From assembly GCA_022837485.1 (NCBI GenBank), contig JALHHH010000004.1, forward strand, positions 11,628 to 75,627: DNA of 64,000 nucleotides, written 5' to 3'. The notes under the pieces were generated by a model. It did no database searches, had not been told where the DNA came from, and saw only the letters and a list, made by a program, of their open reading frames with translations. The position numbers were made by a program, and so were the translations under genes. Shown here piece after piece: positions 46,107 through 54,431 of the stretch (position 1 is the stretch's first letter; the number at the start of each line of letters is the position of its first letter). Source of the stretch: Bacteroidales bacterium (lineage in GTDB: Bacteria; Bacteroidota; Bacteroidia; Bacteroidales; Lentimicrobiaceae).

Positions 46107-47678
46107 CTACCACACGTACTCCAGCCCGATCCGGCCCCAGAAATGATTTTTCCCTGTTTTAAATTCCGGACTCAGGTAGTGTTGCGACAGGTCGATTCCA
46201 AACTTCCTGTAACGAACGAACATGCCCAAATGTATGGCTGCAACCATTCGCTCAATTTCTTCCGGTTTTAGGGTATAGATGTTATTTGTATTGAATAAAC
46301 CTCCCTGGAGTGTGGCATTGTATCCGACAAAACGGAATCCGATGCCTCCTTTGAAGCCGTATTGCCATCTGCCAAACGCAGGGAGAAGTTCGGAATAGGT
46401 TTTCGGCAGAGGTGTCAGAACCGGCGCAAAAACGCCCGTAATAAAATCAATGCCCATGCCTGCTCCGGTCTGCAGAGTTCCTGCTGCGATCGAAGCGCTG
46501 GCAAATAATTCGGCATGTGGACTCTGCATCAGCCTTTTATTGATGCTGGCCGAGTAATTAAATACTGGGTCGTTCTGTATTTGAGTCTCCCATCCAAGGG
46601 GCTCATCGTTGGTAGGAACCGTTGCATGCACCGATGACTGGAAGTATCTGCCCAGAGCGGCATCCCCGATTACGCCTATATCGATGCCGGACGTGAGCAG
46701 GGTGCCCGATACATCGTTTGCTGACGTCTGGCTGTAACGAATAAAGAGTGTTGAGGCATAGGGCCGGTCGCCGTCGAGCAAGGGAGGATTTTTGGTTGTA
46801 AAGGGAGTATACATCGCATGATTCAGACTGAGCGTGGCGTGCACAATGCTGTTGTCGCCAGCCGGAATCATCAGTCGGTTTACAGGCAGACCGACAAGCC
46901 CGGGAGCCGTAAAGTTGAGCATGATTCCATTCGTGTAGTACCGGTCTGTATTTGAAAAGATGTCGTTTTCAAATGCCAGTCCAAAATGCCGAACGGGATT
47001 GATGTAACTTGTTACAACTCGATACTCCGAAGTTTCATCCCGGTTGAGGGGTGGCTTGCTGCCGTATGGCAGTAGCAGCCTGATGCGGGTTTCACGGATT
47101 AATGGCAGCATAGGTTCTGAATCTGAACCGGCTGAAGTAGTTCCGGTTTCATAATTTTCAGGAATTTCGTTTGATGTCCGAATGCCTGTTTTCAAACCTT
47201 TTTTTGGCTGCTTTTTTTCTTCTATAGAGAATATTTCCCTTACTTTCCGGATTGCATCATAGGGTGGAGCTAAAACGGGAGTGCCCGATCCGCTGAATAT
47301 TATCACCTGCCAGGGCGTCTCTGCCCCGCTTAGATCTATATGCGTTTCAATCCCGTCAGCCGATACAAATCTGAATAGTTCCTGCTCGCTCACGGAAACC
47401 CGGATTCCGGCGTTCTTCAGAAAGCTTCTTAATTCATTGAAGTAACTGGCATTCTGATCGTATAATTCATGATACCTTTCATCTCCCATCCGTTTTTTCA
47501 TACTGTCGGCCCGCACACCGCTGGGGTAGATCAGCAGTAACTGAGGACTCTTTATTTCAAGCGTTTTAACGTGAGCATGAGTTGGTGCCGGGTTCGTTTC
47601 AGAACCCGTATCGTTGTTCCGGCACGAAAACGCCAGAAAAACAATTACAGCCAGAAGAAATAAGGTAGATTGCTTCAT
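46107..47678 (-). CDS. LpxR-like lipid A deacylase with lipoprotein signal and extra N-terminal domain
   Basis: The 523-residue protein has a lipobox (LAFSC, Cys19), an extra domain of about 170 residues (30-200) that I cannot assign, and a DUF2219/LpxR outer-membrane barrel (225-523). LpxR removes the 3'-acyloxyacyl group from lipid A. Family residues are visible: FENDIFSNTDRYYTNG (Asn238-Asp239), DRPYA (304-308) and the presumed catalytic His351 in QSSVHA. The barrel ends with aromatic YVW. A lipidated N-terminus on an outer-membrane barrel is unusual. Activity on lipid A is inferred from the family. Confidence 0.82.
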   Translation of the reverse strand: MKQSTLFLLAVIVFLAFSCRNNDTGSETNPAPTHAHVKTLEIKSPQLLLIYPSGVRADSMKKRMGDERYHELYDQNASYFNELRSFLKNAGIRVSVSEQELFRFVSADGIETHIDLSGAETPWQVIIFSGSGTPVLAPPYDAIRKVREIFSIEEKKQPKKGLKTGIRTSNEIPENYETGTTSAGSDSEPMLPLIRETRIRLLLPYGSKPPLNRDETSEYRVVTSYINPVRHFGLAFENDIFSNTDRYYTNGIMLNFTAPGLVGLPVNRLMIPAGDNSIVHATLSLNHAMYTPFTTKNPPLLDGDRPYASTLFIRYSQTSANDVSGTLLTSGIDIGVIGDAALGRYFQSSVHATVPTNDEPLGWETQIQNDPVFNYSASINKRLMQSPHAELFASASIAAGTLQTGAGMGIDFITGVFAPVLTPLPKTYSELLPAFGRWQYGFKGGIGFRFVGYNATLQGGLFNTNNIYTLKPEEIERMVAAIHLGMFVRYRKFGIDLSQHYLSPEFKTGKNHFWGRIGLEYVW

Positions 47679-47903
47679 GCATCCGGATTCCGCTGTATGG
47701 GAAATCTGCTGTAAAGGTAATGAAAATCCTTCAATTGCCTGCTTTCCATACGACTACGAATACCGATAATGTACTTGTCTGGAGGTGTTGATTTAGAAAC
47801 TGGAAGCAATAAAGTGCATTAATGAACAAACCGCGCTCAGGAAAGTTGCGTCCGGCTGTTGCCGAAACATACCGGAATTTAGGTTTGATTTGCTTAACCA
47901 GGT

Positions 47904-48581
47904 TTAGTTATACAAAACTATCCGCCAGTCGCCGGCTTCATAAATTTCAACTTCAAACCGCACATCGAAAGTGGCTGTTTTCAATTTGTTCATGGTTGTG
48001 TACCTGACGCTTACGGTAAGCGGAAATGTGACGCCCTCAAAGCCGGTAAGAGGTCCGAGCGAAGTTTCGTAGCCGCTGCTGCAGGCAAGCATCAGATTGG
48101 TTATGGTTCCATTCGGAAGGCCATTCTGCAGAAAGCTCAAAAGTACCCGATTGGTATTCATATTCTCTTTGCGGATGGTATATCGCTCTACATTGTTATT
48201 CTGGGTTATCCTGGGTTTCGGAATTACCGGGCCGGTATATTGGTCTTCATTCCACAGACCGTGCATAACAGTATCCTGTCCCTGGGAAAACCAGGTATAG
48301 GTTCCTATGCCGTGGCGCATACCGTTTTTCCAGCTTCCATCGTAAATTTCTCCGGTCTCCCAGGTGTAGATTCCTTTTCCGTCAGGAAGACCTTTTTTGA
48401 ACTGACCGGTATAATGATCGGTTCCTTTGGCCGTGCCCCTGCCATCTGCAAGACCTTTTTTACAGCCTCCTGTGTATTCGCCTGACAGTGCAGGCAACAG
48501 AACTTTGCAATTGTCCTGAGCTGTCACTGTTTGACTCAGAAACACAATTAAAACTAAAACCAGGTACGATTTTTTTTTCAT
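47904..48581 (-). CDS. secreted MORN-repeat protein
   Basis: From the ATG at 48581 the product has 225 residues with a signal peptide (MKKKSYLVLVLIVFLSQTVT). The longer frame upstream is not signal-like. Residues 35-110 carry four MORN repeats (YTGGCKKGLADGRGTA, YTGQFKKGLPDGKGIY, YDGSWKNGMRHGIGTY). The C-terminal 100 residues are beta-rich and unassigned. MORN proteins often bind membranes or act as scaffolds. Function unknown. It is separated from the catabolic operon by a strong hairpin. Confidence 0.85.
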   Translation of the reverse strand: MKKKSYLVLVLIVFLSQTVTAQDNCKVLLPALSGEYTGGCKKGLADGRGTAKGTDHYTGQFKKGLPDGKGIYTWETGEIYDGSWKNGMRHGIGTYTWFSQGQDTVMHGLWNEDQYTGPVIPKPRITQNNNVERYTIRKENMNTNRVLLSFLQNGLPNGTITNLMLACSSGYETSLGPLTGFEGVTFPLTVSVRYTTMNKLKTATFDVRFEVEIYEAGDWRIVLYN

Positions 48582-48791
48582 GCTAACAGAGTTTATACAT
48601 TGTAAGACACCCTTAAAGCTACTATAATTTTTTAGGTATGGAATCGTTTTTGCTGAAATATAATATAAATGTGTTCCAATTTTTACCGGTTGTGGTTGCA
48701 AATTCTCCCGTATTGACTTAACTGATAGTGTTTTCCTAAGAGGCTGCATCAGATTTTTTCTTTGTTATCCGAACAGGAGATTGCCATAATA

Positions 48792-48831
48792 ACAGGTAAA
48801 GGCCGGGGTGTATATCCCGGCCTTTACCTGT
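48792..48831 (-). terminator. 16-bp perfect hairpin ending the catabolic operon
   Basis: ACAGGTAAAGGCCGGG and CCCGGCCTTTACCTGT pair without a mismatch around an eight-base loop. It lies 35 bases after the thiolase stop. Only a short T-rich tail (TTATTAT) follows on the minus strand, so it could also act as a 3' stabiliser. Confidence 0.65.
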
Positions 48832-48865
48832 AGTGAGGTTTCCCAGACCTTATTCTTAAAAGTGA

Positions 48866-50071
48866 TTACACCCTTTCAATGGCCATTGCAATTCCCTGTC
48901 CAACGCCGATGCACATGGTGCAAAGGGCTTTATTCAGGTTGTTGCGCCTCAGCTGATGAACGGCAGTAGTGATAAGGCGTGCGCCGCTCATTCCAAGGGG
49001 ATGGCCTATAGCGATGGCTCCTCCAAGGGGGTTGATTCTTGGATCATCGTCGGCCAACCCAAGTTCGCGGATGCATGCCAGCGATTGTGCAGCAAATGCC
49101 TCGTTTAGCTCGATCACATCAAAATCTTCAAGACGAAGTCCGGTCATTTTCAGCAGTTTATTTGTTGCCGGTACCGGGCCTATTCCCATAATGCGTGGAG
49201 GGACACCCGCGCTCTGCATGCCAAGTATCCTGGCCAGAGGTGTAAGTTTGAATTGTTTAACAGCTTCTTCCGAAGCGATGATAAGAGCGGCAGCACCATC
49301 GTTTACGCCCGAAGCATTGCCGGCAGTAACGGTTCCGCCCGGGCGCGAGATGACTTTCAGCGTTGCCAGTTTATCGGTAGGTGTAAGACGCGGGTGCTCA
49401 TCGGTATCAAAGATTCGGGGCTCTGCTCTGGGAACGGGAATGGGAACCGGTATAATTTCGTCCCTGAAAAGGCCATCCTTTATTGCCTGCGCGGCTTTTT
49501 GCTGGCTCCTGAATGCGAAAAGATCCTGGTCTTCGCGACGGATGTTAAAGACTTCGGCCAGATTTTCCGCGGTTTCAATCATAGAGTCGGTTCCATAGAT
49601 TTTATGCATTTTTTTGTTGATAAACCTCCAGCCTATGGTAGTGTCGTAAAGTTCGCCCTGACGCGAGAATGCTTCCCCGGCTTTTCCCATAACAAAGGGA
49701 GCCCTGGTCATGCTTTCAACGCCTCCGGCGAGGATTATTTCTGCTTCTCCGGCCCGGATGGCACGGGCTGCAGCTCCGGCAGCCTCCATTCCCGAACCGC
49801 ACAGGCGGTTTACGGTTACACCGGAAACTTCTACCGGCAAACCGGCCAGTAACAGCGCCATACGCGCTACATTTCGGTTATCTTCACCGGCCTGATTGGC
49901 ACAGCCCATAATAACATCATCGATGGCGGCAGGATCCAGACCCGGGTTTCTCTTCAGGAGGTTTTCGAGAGGAATAGCCGCCAGATCGTCGGCCCGAACA
50001 GTCGACAGTGAACCTCCGTATTTTCCAACCGGGGTTCTTATGGCATCACAAATAAATACTTCCTTTTGCAT
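48866..50071 (-). CDS. acetyl-CoA acyltransferase (thiolase), PcaF-like
   Basis: The 401-residue enzyme is a degradative thiolase. The nucleophile Cys91 (NRLCGSG), His357 (GHPLG) and Cys387 (CIGVGQG) are in place. Long stretches match my memory of 3-oxoadipyl-CoA thiolase PcaF: GCANQAGEDNRNVARMALLL and APFVMGKA. It cleaves a 3-oxoacyl-CoA with CoA to acetyl-CoA and a shortened acyl-CoA. It is the last gene of the five-gene operon and provides the energy-yielding step. No other ring-cleavage or beta-ketoadipate genes are near, so the 3-oxoacyl-CoA must come from the operon itself. The real chain length is not proven. Confidence 0.93.
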   Translation of the reverse strand: MQKEVFICDAIRTPVGKYGGSLSTVRADDLAAIPLENLLKRNPGLDPAAIDDVIMGCANQAGEDNRNVARMALLLAGLPVEVSGVTVNRLCGSGMEAAGAAARAIRAGEAEIILAGGVESMTRAPFVMGKAGEAFSRQGELYDTTIGWRFINKKMHKIYGTDSMIETAENLAEVFNIRREDQDLFAFRSQQKAAQAIKDGLFRDEIIPVPIPVPRAEPRIFDTDEHPRLTPTDKLATLKVISRPGGTVTAGNASGVNDGAAALIIASEEAVKQFKLTPLARILGMQSAGVPPRIMGIGPVPATNKLLKMTGLRLEDFDVIELNEAFAAQSLACIRELGLADDDPRINPLGGAIAIGHPLGMSGARLITTAVHQLRRNNLNKALCTMCIGVGQGIAMAIERV

Positions 50072-50100
50072 GATTATCGTTTTTGGAAGGCCTGAAATAC

Positions 50101-51444
50101 TCAGGCATTCAGGAATGGTTTAATGTGCCTGAAGCTGTTCAGCATTGCTTCACTCAATATGTCAATCTCCTTTTGAGTAATCACCGTGCTGAGTACACAC
50201 GAACAGGAATTGATCATGATTATTTTTTCCTCATACATCTTGTCAAGGAACAGGGTCATGATTTTCTTCATTGCAGCATCTTCATAGCTTTCTCTGAAGG
50301 TGGTAGGGGCGACGTCACGGAAGTGTACCTTAAACATTGACCCCTTTCCGGTAATGCTGAGCGGAATGCCCGCAAGTTTTCCGGCTTCCTTGATTTGCCT
50401 GATTGCGATGGCTGAATTGCTGTTCAGGTTCGCCACCGCATCGCGATCAAGCATTTCCATTGCAATTTTGCCGGCAGTCATCGATACGGGATTGGCTGAG
50501 AAAGTTCCTGATAGCGGGAATCGGAAGTCGCTGCCGCCCGGATCCAGAATGTTCATGATCTCTTCCCTTCCGGCAAATGCTCCTATTGGGAATCCGCCAC
50601 CGATGATCTTTCCGAGGGATGTGAGATCGGGTTTTACGTTATAACCCGACTGTGCACCTTCGTAATCAACCCTGAAGCAGATCACTTCATCGAAACATAA
50701 GAGGGCTTTGTTCTGCCTTGTCCAGTGATAGAGTGCTTCCACAAATTCCGGAGTGGCCTGTACCATACCGATGCGGTGAGGAACAGGGTCGATGATGACG
50801 CAGGCAATTTCACCGGCATGGCGGTTCAGGATGTTGATGGTACGCTCTATGTCGTTAAACGGATATACTACTACATTGTCGAGTACACCCTGTGGAGTCC
50901 CCGGAACATGCGCAACGCTGTTGGGACTGCCTATGTCGCCCCAGTTTGAAGGATTTGCACTCTGGCTTACCTCTGCGGCATCGAAACTGCCATGATATCC
51001 TCCTTCAGCCTTGGCGATTTTCGGTTTTCCGGTAAAGGCTCTGGCCGTTTTTATCATGCCCATCACCGCTTCCGTACCTGAATTGACGAATCGGATTTTG
51101 TCGAATCCCGGAACCCTGTTGCACATGAGTTCGGCATGTTCAATCTCGACTTCGGTACCAATGGTGAAAGCTGTTCCTCTGCTTATCTGACGTGTAACTG
51201 CCTCAACGATACGCGGATGAGCATGGCCGTGAATCAGCGAGGCAATGTTGTTGGCAAAATCAACCCGCTTTACACCGTTAACGTCGGTTACGTAACAGCC
51301 CGATGCTTCTGAAACGTAAAAAGGGTGCGGTTTCCTGTAAACTACGTTCCGGCTTATTCCGCCCGGCAGTACTTCGCAGGCTTTGCGGTACAACTGTTCT
51401 TCCATTTTGCCATTAACAGGCATTGATTCTTCCTGAGATGTCAT
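50101..51444 (-). CDS. class III aminotransferase, GSAM-like, proposed beta-amino acid transaminase
   Basis: The 447-residue PLP enzyme is of the glutamate-1-semialdehyde aminomutase-like group of class III. The PLP lysine is Lys279 (SLGKIIGGGFPIGAF), with Asp252 (CFDEVICFR) and FVNSGTEAVMGM (phosphate site). It is not the heme enzyme HemL by context: it sits 19 bases after the CoA-transferase B gene and 29 before the thiolase. Transaminases acting on beta-amino acids, such as beta-phenylalanine aminotransferase, fall in this same group. I infer that it turns the beta-amino acid made by the KamA-like enzyme into a beta-keto acid. The amino acceptor is unknown. Confidence 0.85.
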   Translation of the reverse strand: MTSQEESMPVNGKMEEQLYRKACEVLPGGISRNVVYRKPHPFYVSEASGCYVTDVNGVKRVDFANNIASLIHGHAHPRIVEAVTRQISRGTAFTIGTEVEIEHAELMCNRVPGFDKIRFVNSGTEAVMGMIKTARAFTGKPKIAKAEGGYHGSFDAAEVSQSANPSNWGDIGSPNSVAHVPGTPQGVLDNVVVYPFNDIERTINILNRHAGEIACVIIDPVPHRIGMVQATPEFVEALYHWTRQNKALLCFDEVICFRVDYEGAQSGYNVKPDLTSLGKIIGGGFPIGAFAGREEIMNILDPGGSDFRFPLSGTFSANPVSMTAGKIAMEMLDRDAVANLNSNSAIAIRQIKEAGKLAGIPLSITGKGSMFKVHFRDVAPTTFRESYEDAAMKKIMTLFLDKMYEEKIIMINSCSCVLSTVITQKEIDILSEAMLNSFRHIKPFLNA

Positions 51445-51463
51445 GATGTGATTGATTGACGGT

Positions 51464-52123
51464 TTACGATTCGTAAAGTTTTAATTCGGCACCGGTACAG
51501 CTTTTTAAAAATTCAAAGTCGATGCCGGGGGCCATTTCGCGTACAAAAAGGCCTTCTTTTTTTACGTCAATTACGGCGTAATCGGTATATATATGGCTTA
51601 CTACGCCTTTCCCCGTGAGCGGATAGGTGCAGGATTCCACAATTTTAGGTTCTCCGGACTTGGTAGTATGCTGGGTAAAGACGATAATCGTTTTTACACC
51701 CTGCACCAGATCCATTGCACCGCCGACAGCGGGAATGGCATCGGGTTCTCCGGTCGACCAGTTGGCCAGGTCTCCTTCACGCGAAACCTGGAAAGCTCCC
51801 AGTACACAGATATCGATGTGTCCGCCGCGAACCATGGTGAAACTGTCGGCATGGTGAAAGAAACACGCCCCCGGAATGGCAGTTACCGGCTTTTTACCTG
51901 CGTTGATCAGTTCGTCGTCTTCCTCTTCCTTAGCTGGAGACGGGCCAACGCCGAGCAGTCCGTTTTCGGTATGAAAAATTACCTCTCTTCCCAGCGGAAT
52001 GTAGTTGGCTACAAGTTCGGGAAGGCCGATGCCAAGGTTAACGTATGCTCCGTCGGGAATATCGGCAGCGATGCGGGCCGCAATCTGATCGCGGCTCCAT
52101 CCTTTGTTTTCATTTATGCCCAT
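51464..52123 (-). CDS. 3-oxoacid CoA-transferase subunit B, PcaJ-like
   Basis: The 219-residue subunit carries the catalytic Glu53 in HTENGLLGVGPSP. The segment EEDDELINAGKKPVT and GGAFQ-like LGAFQVSREGDLANW strongly resemble PcaJ and ScoB. With subunit A it moves CoA from a donor, usually succinyl-CoA or acetyl-CoA, to a 3-oxo acid. It overlaps the A gene by 10 bases and has a perfect Shine-Dalgarno (AGGAGGT) just before its ATG, inside the A gene. This suggests translational coupling for equal amounts of both subunits. Confidence 0.93.
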   Translation of the reverse strand: MGINENKGWSRDQIAARIAADIPDGAYVNLGIGLPELVANYIPLGREVIFHTENGLLGVGPSPAKEEEDDELINAGKKPVTAIPGACFFHHADSFTMVRGGHIDICVLGAFQVSREGDLANWSTGEPDAIPAVGGAMDLVQGVKTIIVFTQHTTKSGEPKIVESCTYPLTGKGVVSHIYTDYAVIDVKKEGLFVREMAPGIDFEFLKSCTGAELKLYES

Positions 52124-52830
52124 GGATACCTCCTGTTTTCTTTTATCAGCTGGTTTTCGCTGAGCGGATTTGAAATTTCTACCACTTTGTTGACAAAAAT
52201 GCCCGGAGTAACCACCGTTTCCGGATCAAGCATCCCAAGCTCCACAATTTGTGAGGCCTGAACGATGGAACGATTGGCGCCCATGCACATTACCGGTCCA
52301 AAATTACGTGCGGTTTTGTTGTATAACAGGTTGCCGTAGCGATCCGAAATTTTGCATTTTACTAAAGCAAAATCGGCTTTAAGTCCAAACTCCATTACAT
52401 AGGGCTTGCCGTTAAAAATCCGGATTTCCTTGTCTTCAGCCAGCGGTGTGTTTACCGATGTCGGGGTAAAGAAGGCCGGAATACCGGCTCCGCCTGCTCT
52501 GATTCGCTCGGCAAGGGTTCCCTGTGGAACCAGTTCAAGCTCTATTTCCCCGCGACGGTATAATTCCGGGAAAACAACCGAATTTGCTGTCCGCGGAAAT
52601 GAGCAGATCATCTTTCTCACTTGTTTGTTTTCAATAAGGGCTGCGAGTCCGATGTGTCCGTTACCGGTGTTGTTGCTGACGATGGTAAGGTCACACGCTC
52701 CGTGGTCTATCAGGGCGTGGATGAGCTCGATCGGGCTTCCGGCTTCTCCAAAGCCACTGATCATTACCGTTGCTCCGTCGAATATTTCAGCGACGGCTTC
52801 AGCGGGAGTTCCGACAATTTTGTTGATCAT
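52114..52830 (-). CDS. 3-oxoacid CoA-transferase subunit A, PcaI-like
   Basis: The 238-residue subunit begins MINKIVGTPAEAVAEI and has the CoA-binding glycine motif SGFGEAGSPIELI, then IVSNNTGNGHIGLAAL, CSFPRTANSVVF and ELVPQGTLAERIRAGGAGI. These resemble 3-oxoadipate CoA-transferase PcaI more closely than acetoacetate CoA-transferase AtoD, in my reading. It lies 11 bases after the KamA-like gene. It activates the beta-keto acid made by the operon. Identity with PcaI in substrate is inference. Confidence 0.92.
   Translation of the reverse strand: MINKIVGTPAEAVAEIFDGATVMISGFGEAGSPIELIHALIDHGACDLTIVSNNTGNGHIGLAALIENKQVRKMICSFPRTANSVVFPELYRRGEIELELVPQGTLAERIRAGGAGIPAFFTPTSVNTPLAEDKEIRIFNGKPYVMEFGLKADFALVKCKISDRYGNLLYNKTARNFGPVMCMGANRSIVQASQIVELGMLDPETVVTPGIFVNKVVEISNPLSENQLIKENRRYPWA
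52128..52134 (-). promoter_or_regulatory. Shine-Dalgarno sequence inside subunit A gene, before subunit B
   Basis: On the minus strand AGGAGGT lies four bases before the subunit B ATG at 52123. It is inside the last codons of subunit A. It is one of only two perfect motifs I found before starts in this window. Confidence 0.6.
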
Positions 52831-52841
52831 AATTGCATATG

Positions 52842-54431
52842 TTAAGCCTTTTTACTTCGGGTAAGTACGATGGTTTGCTCCAGCTTTGACTCAATCTGCT
52901 CCAGTTCGGCCTCAAAGAAGTGACGGTCGCTGCCGTATGGTTTCAGATTGGCGATGGTGTTTTCAGTCTCGTCGTATTTGGCAAGGTACACCTTATCCAT
53001 CCATTCCATATTGCGGGCTTCGTTAAACTTAAGTGCAAAGAGTTTTTCTCCGTGAAGCTCCAGCGTTCCAAGCATGGAAATCTTACCGGCCGAGGAGGTC
53101 ATGGTAATATATCGCGAAGGTCTGTTGATGGAAGCCAGGGAGCGGTATACCTTGCTAAATACTTCATTTACTCTTGCCAGCGGCTGAGTAAAGTAGTGGT
53201 GCTCGCCCGTTGGCCTGGCCATGTACATCGAGTGGAAGCCTACTCCAAGCATCGCAAGAAGATTTCCAAGGTCGATCCAGTTCTGTGCCGAACGATCCAC
53301 GTCCACCTCTCCGTTTTCTTTTGTGTAAAGGCTGATGTGGTTCATGATCGGGCTCTGGCTTTTCAGGGTTACACCGTGAGCCCTTAGTCTGCGGGTGGCA
53401 GCCACCGTTGCGGGATTCATCAGTTCATGCGGGGTTGAAAAATGCGACATAAGTACCATTTGAACCCCATTGTCGACCAATTCCCTGAAAAGGTCAAGCA
53501 TGCGCTGGTATTCCGGCATAAGAATCATTTCGGGATTGAACGTTAATACTCTGGTGCCAAGCCTGATGGTTTTGATGTGACCAAGAGCCGGATCTTCAAT
53601 AACCGGTCTGACGTAGGCTTCAAAGCGATCGGCACTGATGTAGCCGCCATCGCCGCCGGTAATGAGAACGTCGGTGACCTCGGGATGACGTTTCAGGTAC
53701 TGATGGATTTGTTCAATGTCGCGCTGCAGAAACATATCCTCGTCGCCTCTGACCTGTGCATGACGGAAGCAGTAGTTGCAGAAGGCAAAACAGTTTTGAG
53801 TCTGTACGTCAAAAATTAGCTGGCACTGGGGATACTTATGCTGACTTCCTTCAACGATCTCAAGCTCACCCTCGTCGTTGATAAAAGCTGGTTTATTAAG
53901 CTGTTGCTTGCCGTCGTGGGGATTGGTCTCCTTTATGTAATCCTTTACAATCTTCTGTTTTTCTTCGTCACTTTCAGCACTCAGATATGCTTTGGCTACA
54001 TCTCTCCGGATCATTCCGGGCTGGGGAAATACCAGCTGAAAGATGGAATCTTTATTGAAATTATCCCAGTCAATGGCGTTAAGCACGTGACGGGTAGCCA
54101 TGAAGCGATACACTTTAATAAAAAGTTCCCTCTCTTCGTAATGTCCGATGTGAATGCCGTTTTCCTCCAGCCGGGCAGTGATTTCACGGAAACCCTTCAA
54201 TCCGGAGTATTGTTTCCGGTCACTGACTGTGAAAAGAGCCCTGTTACGAAAAGCCGAATATGCAGGATAGGCTGCCTGAAGCCTGTTGAGGAGCCCGGCC
54301 GGCAACAGATTCTCATTCATAATAACTTCACGGATTTCCTCAGGATATTGCCCGGTCGTCAGGATTTCTTCAATCTCTTTCTGCGTAAACAACGCATTCT
54401 CCTTTGTCTCTGTTAGTTTAGTGGTGCTCAT
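52842..54431 (-). CDS. divergent KamA-family radical SAM 2,3-aminomutase
   Basis: The 529-residue enzyme has the radical SAM cluster motif CFAFCNYC (Cys214, Cys218, Cys221), the SAM-binding LITGGDGGY (256-264) and the PLP lysine Lys450 in TSSAGKISM. KamA enzymes move the amino group from carbon 2 to carbon 3 of an amino acid. In clostridial lysine 2,3-aminomutase Asp293 and Asp330, which bind the lysine side-chain amine, lie 44 and 7 residues before the PLP lysine. The same offsets give Arg406 and Thr443 here. Glutamate 2,3-aminomutase has Lys and Asn there, so an acidic side chain is likely. The protein is longer than lysine 2,3-aminomutase by about 110 residues, mostly N-terminal. It is first in a five-gene operon. 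Confidence 0.9.
   Translation of the reverse strand: MSTTKLTETKENALFTQKEIEEILTTGQYPEEIREVIMNENLLPAGLLNRLQAAYPAYSAFRNRALFTVSDRKQYSGLKGFREITARLEENGIHIGHYEERELFIKVYRFMATRHVLNAIDWDNFNKDSIFQLVFPQPGMIRRDVAKAYLSAESDEEKQKIVKDYIKETNPHDGKQQLNKPAFINDEGELEIVEGSQHKYPQCQLIFDVQTQNCFAFCNYCFRHAQVRGDEDMFLQRDIEQIHQYLKRHPEVTDVLITGGDGGYISADRFEAYVRPVIEDPALGHIKTIRLGTRVLTFNPEMILMPEYQRMLDLFRELVDNGVQMVLMSHFSTPHELMNPATVAATRRLRAHGVTLKSQSPIMNHISLYTKENGEVDVDRSAQNWIDLGNLLAMLGVGFHSMYMARPTGEHHYFTQPLARVNEVFSKVYRSLASINRPSRYITMTSSAGKISMLGTLELHGEKLFALKFNEARNMEWMDKVYLAKYDETENTIANLKPYGSDRHFFEAELEQIESKLEQTIVLTRSKKA

Noticed and set aside
52842..54431. Plain annotation as lysine 2,3-aminomutase
   Set aside because: The two lysine-binding aspartates are not conserved at the expected positions and the lysine fermentation genes are absent.
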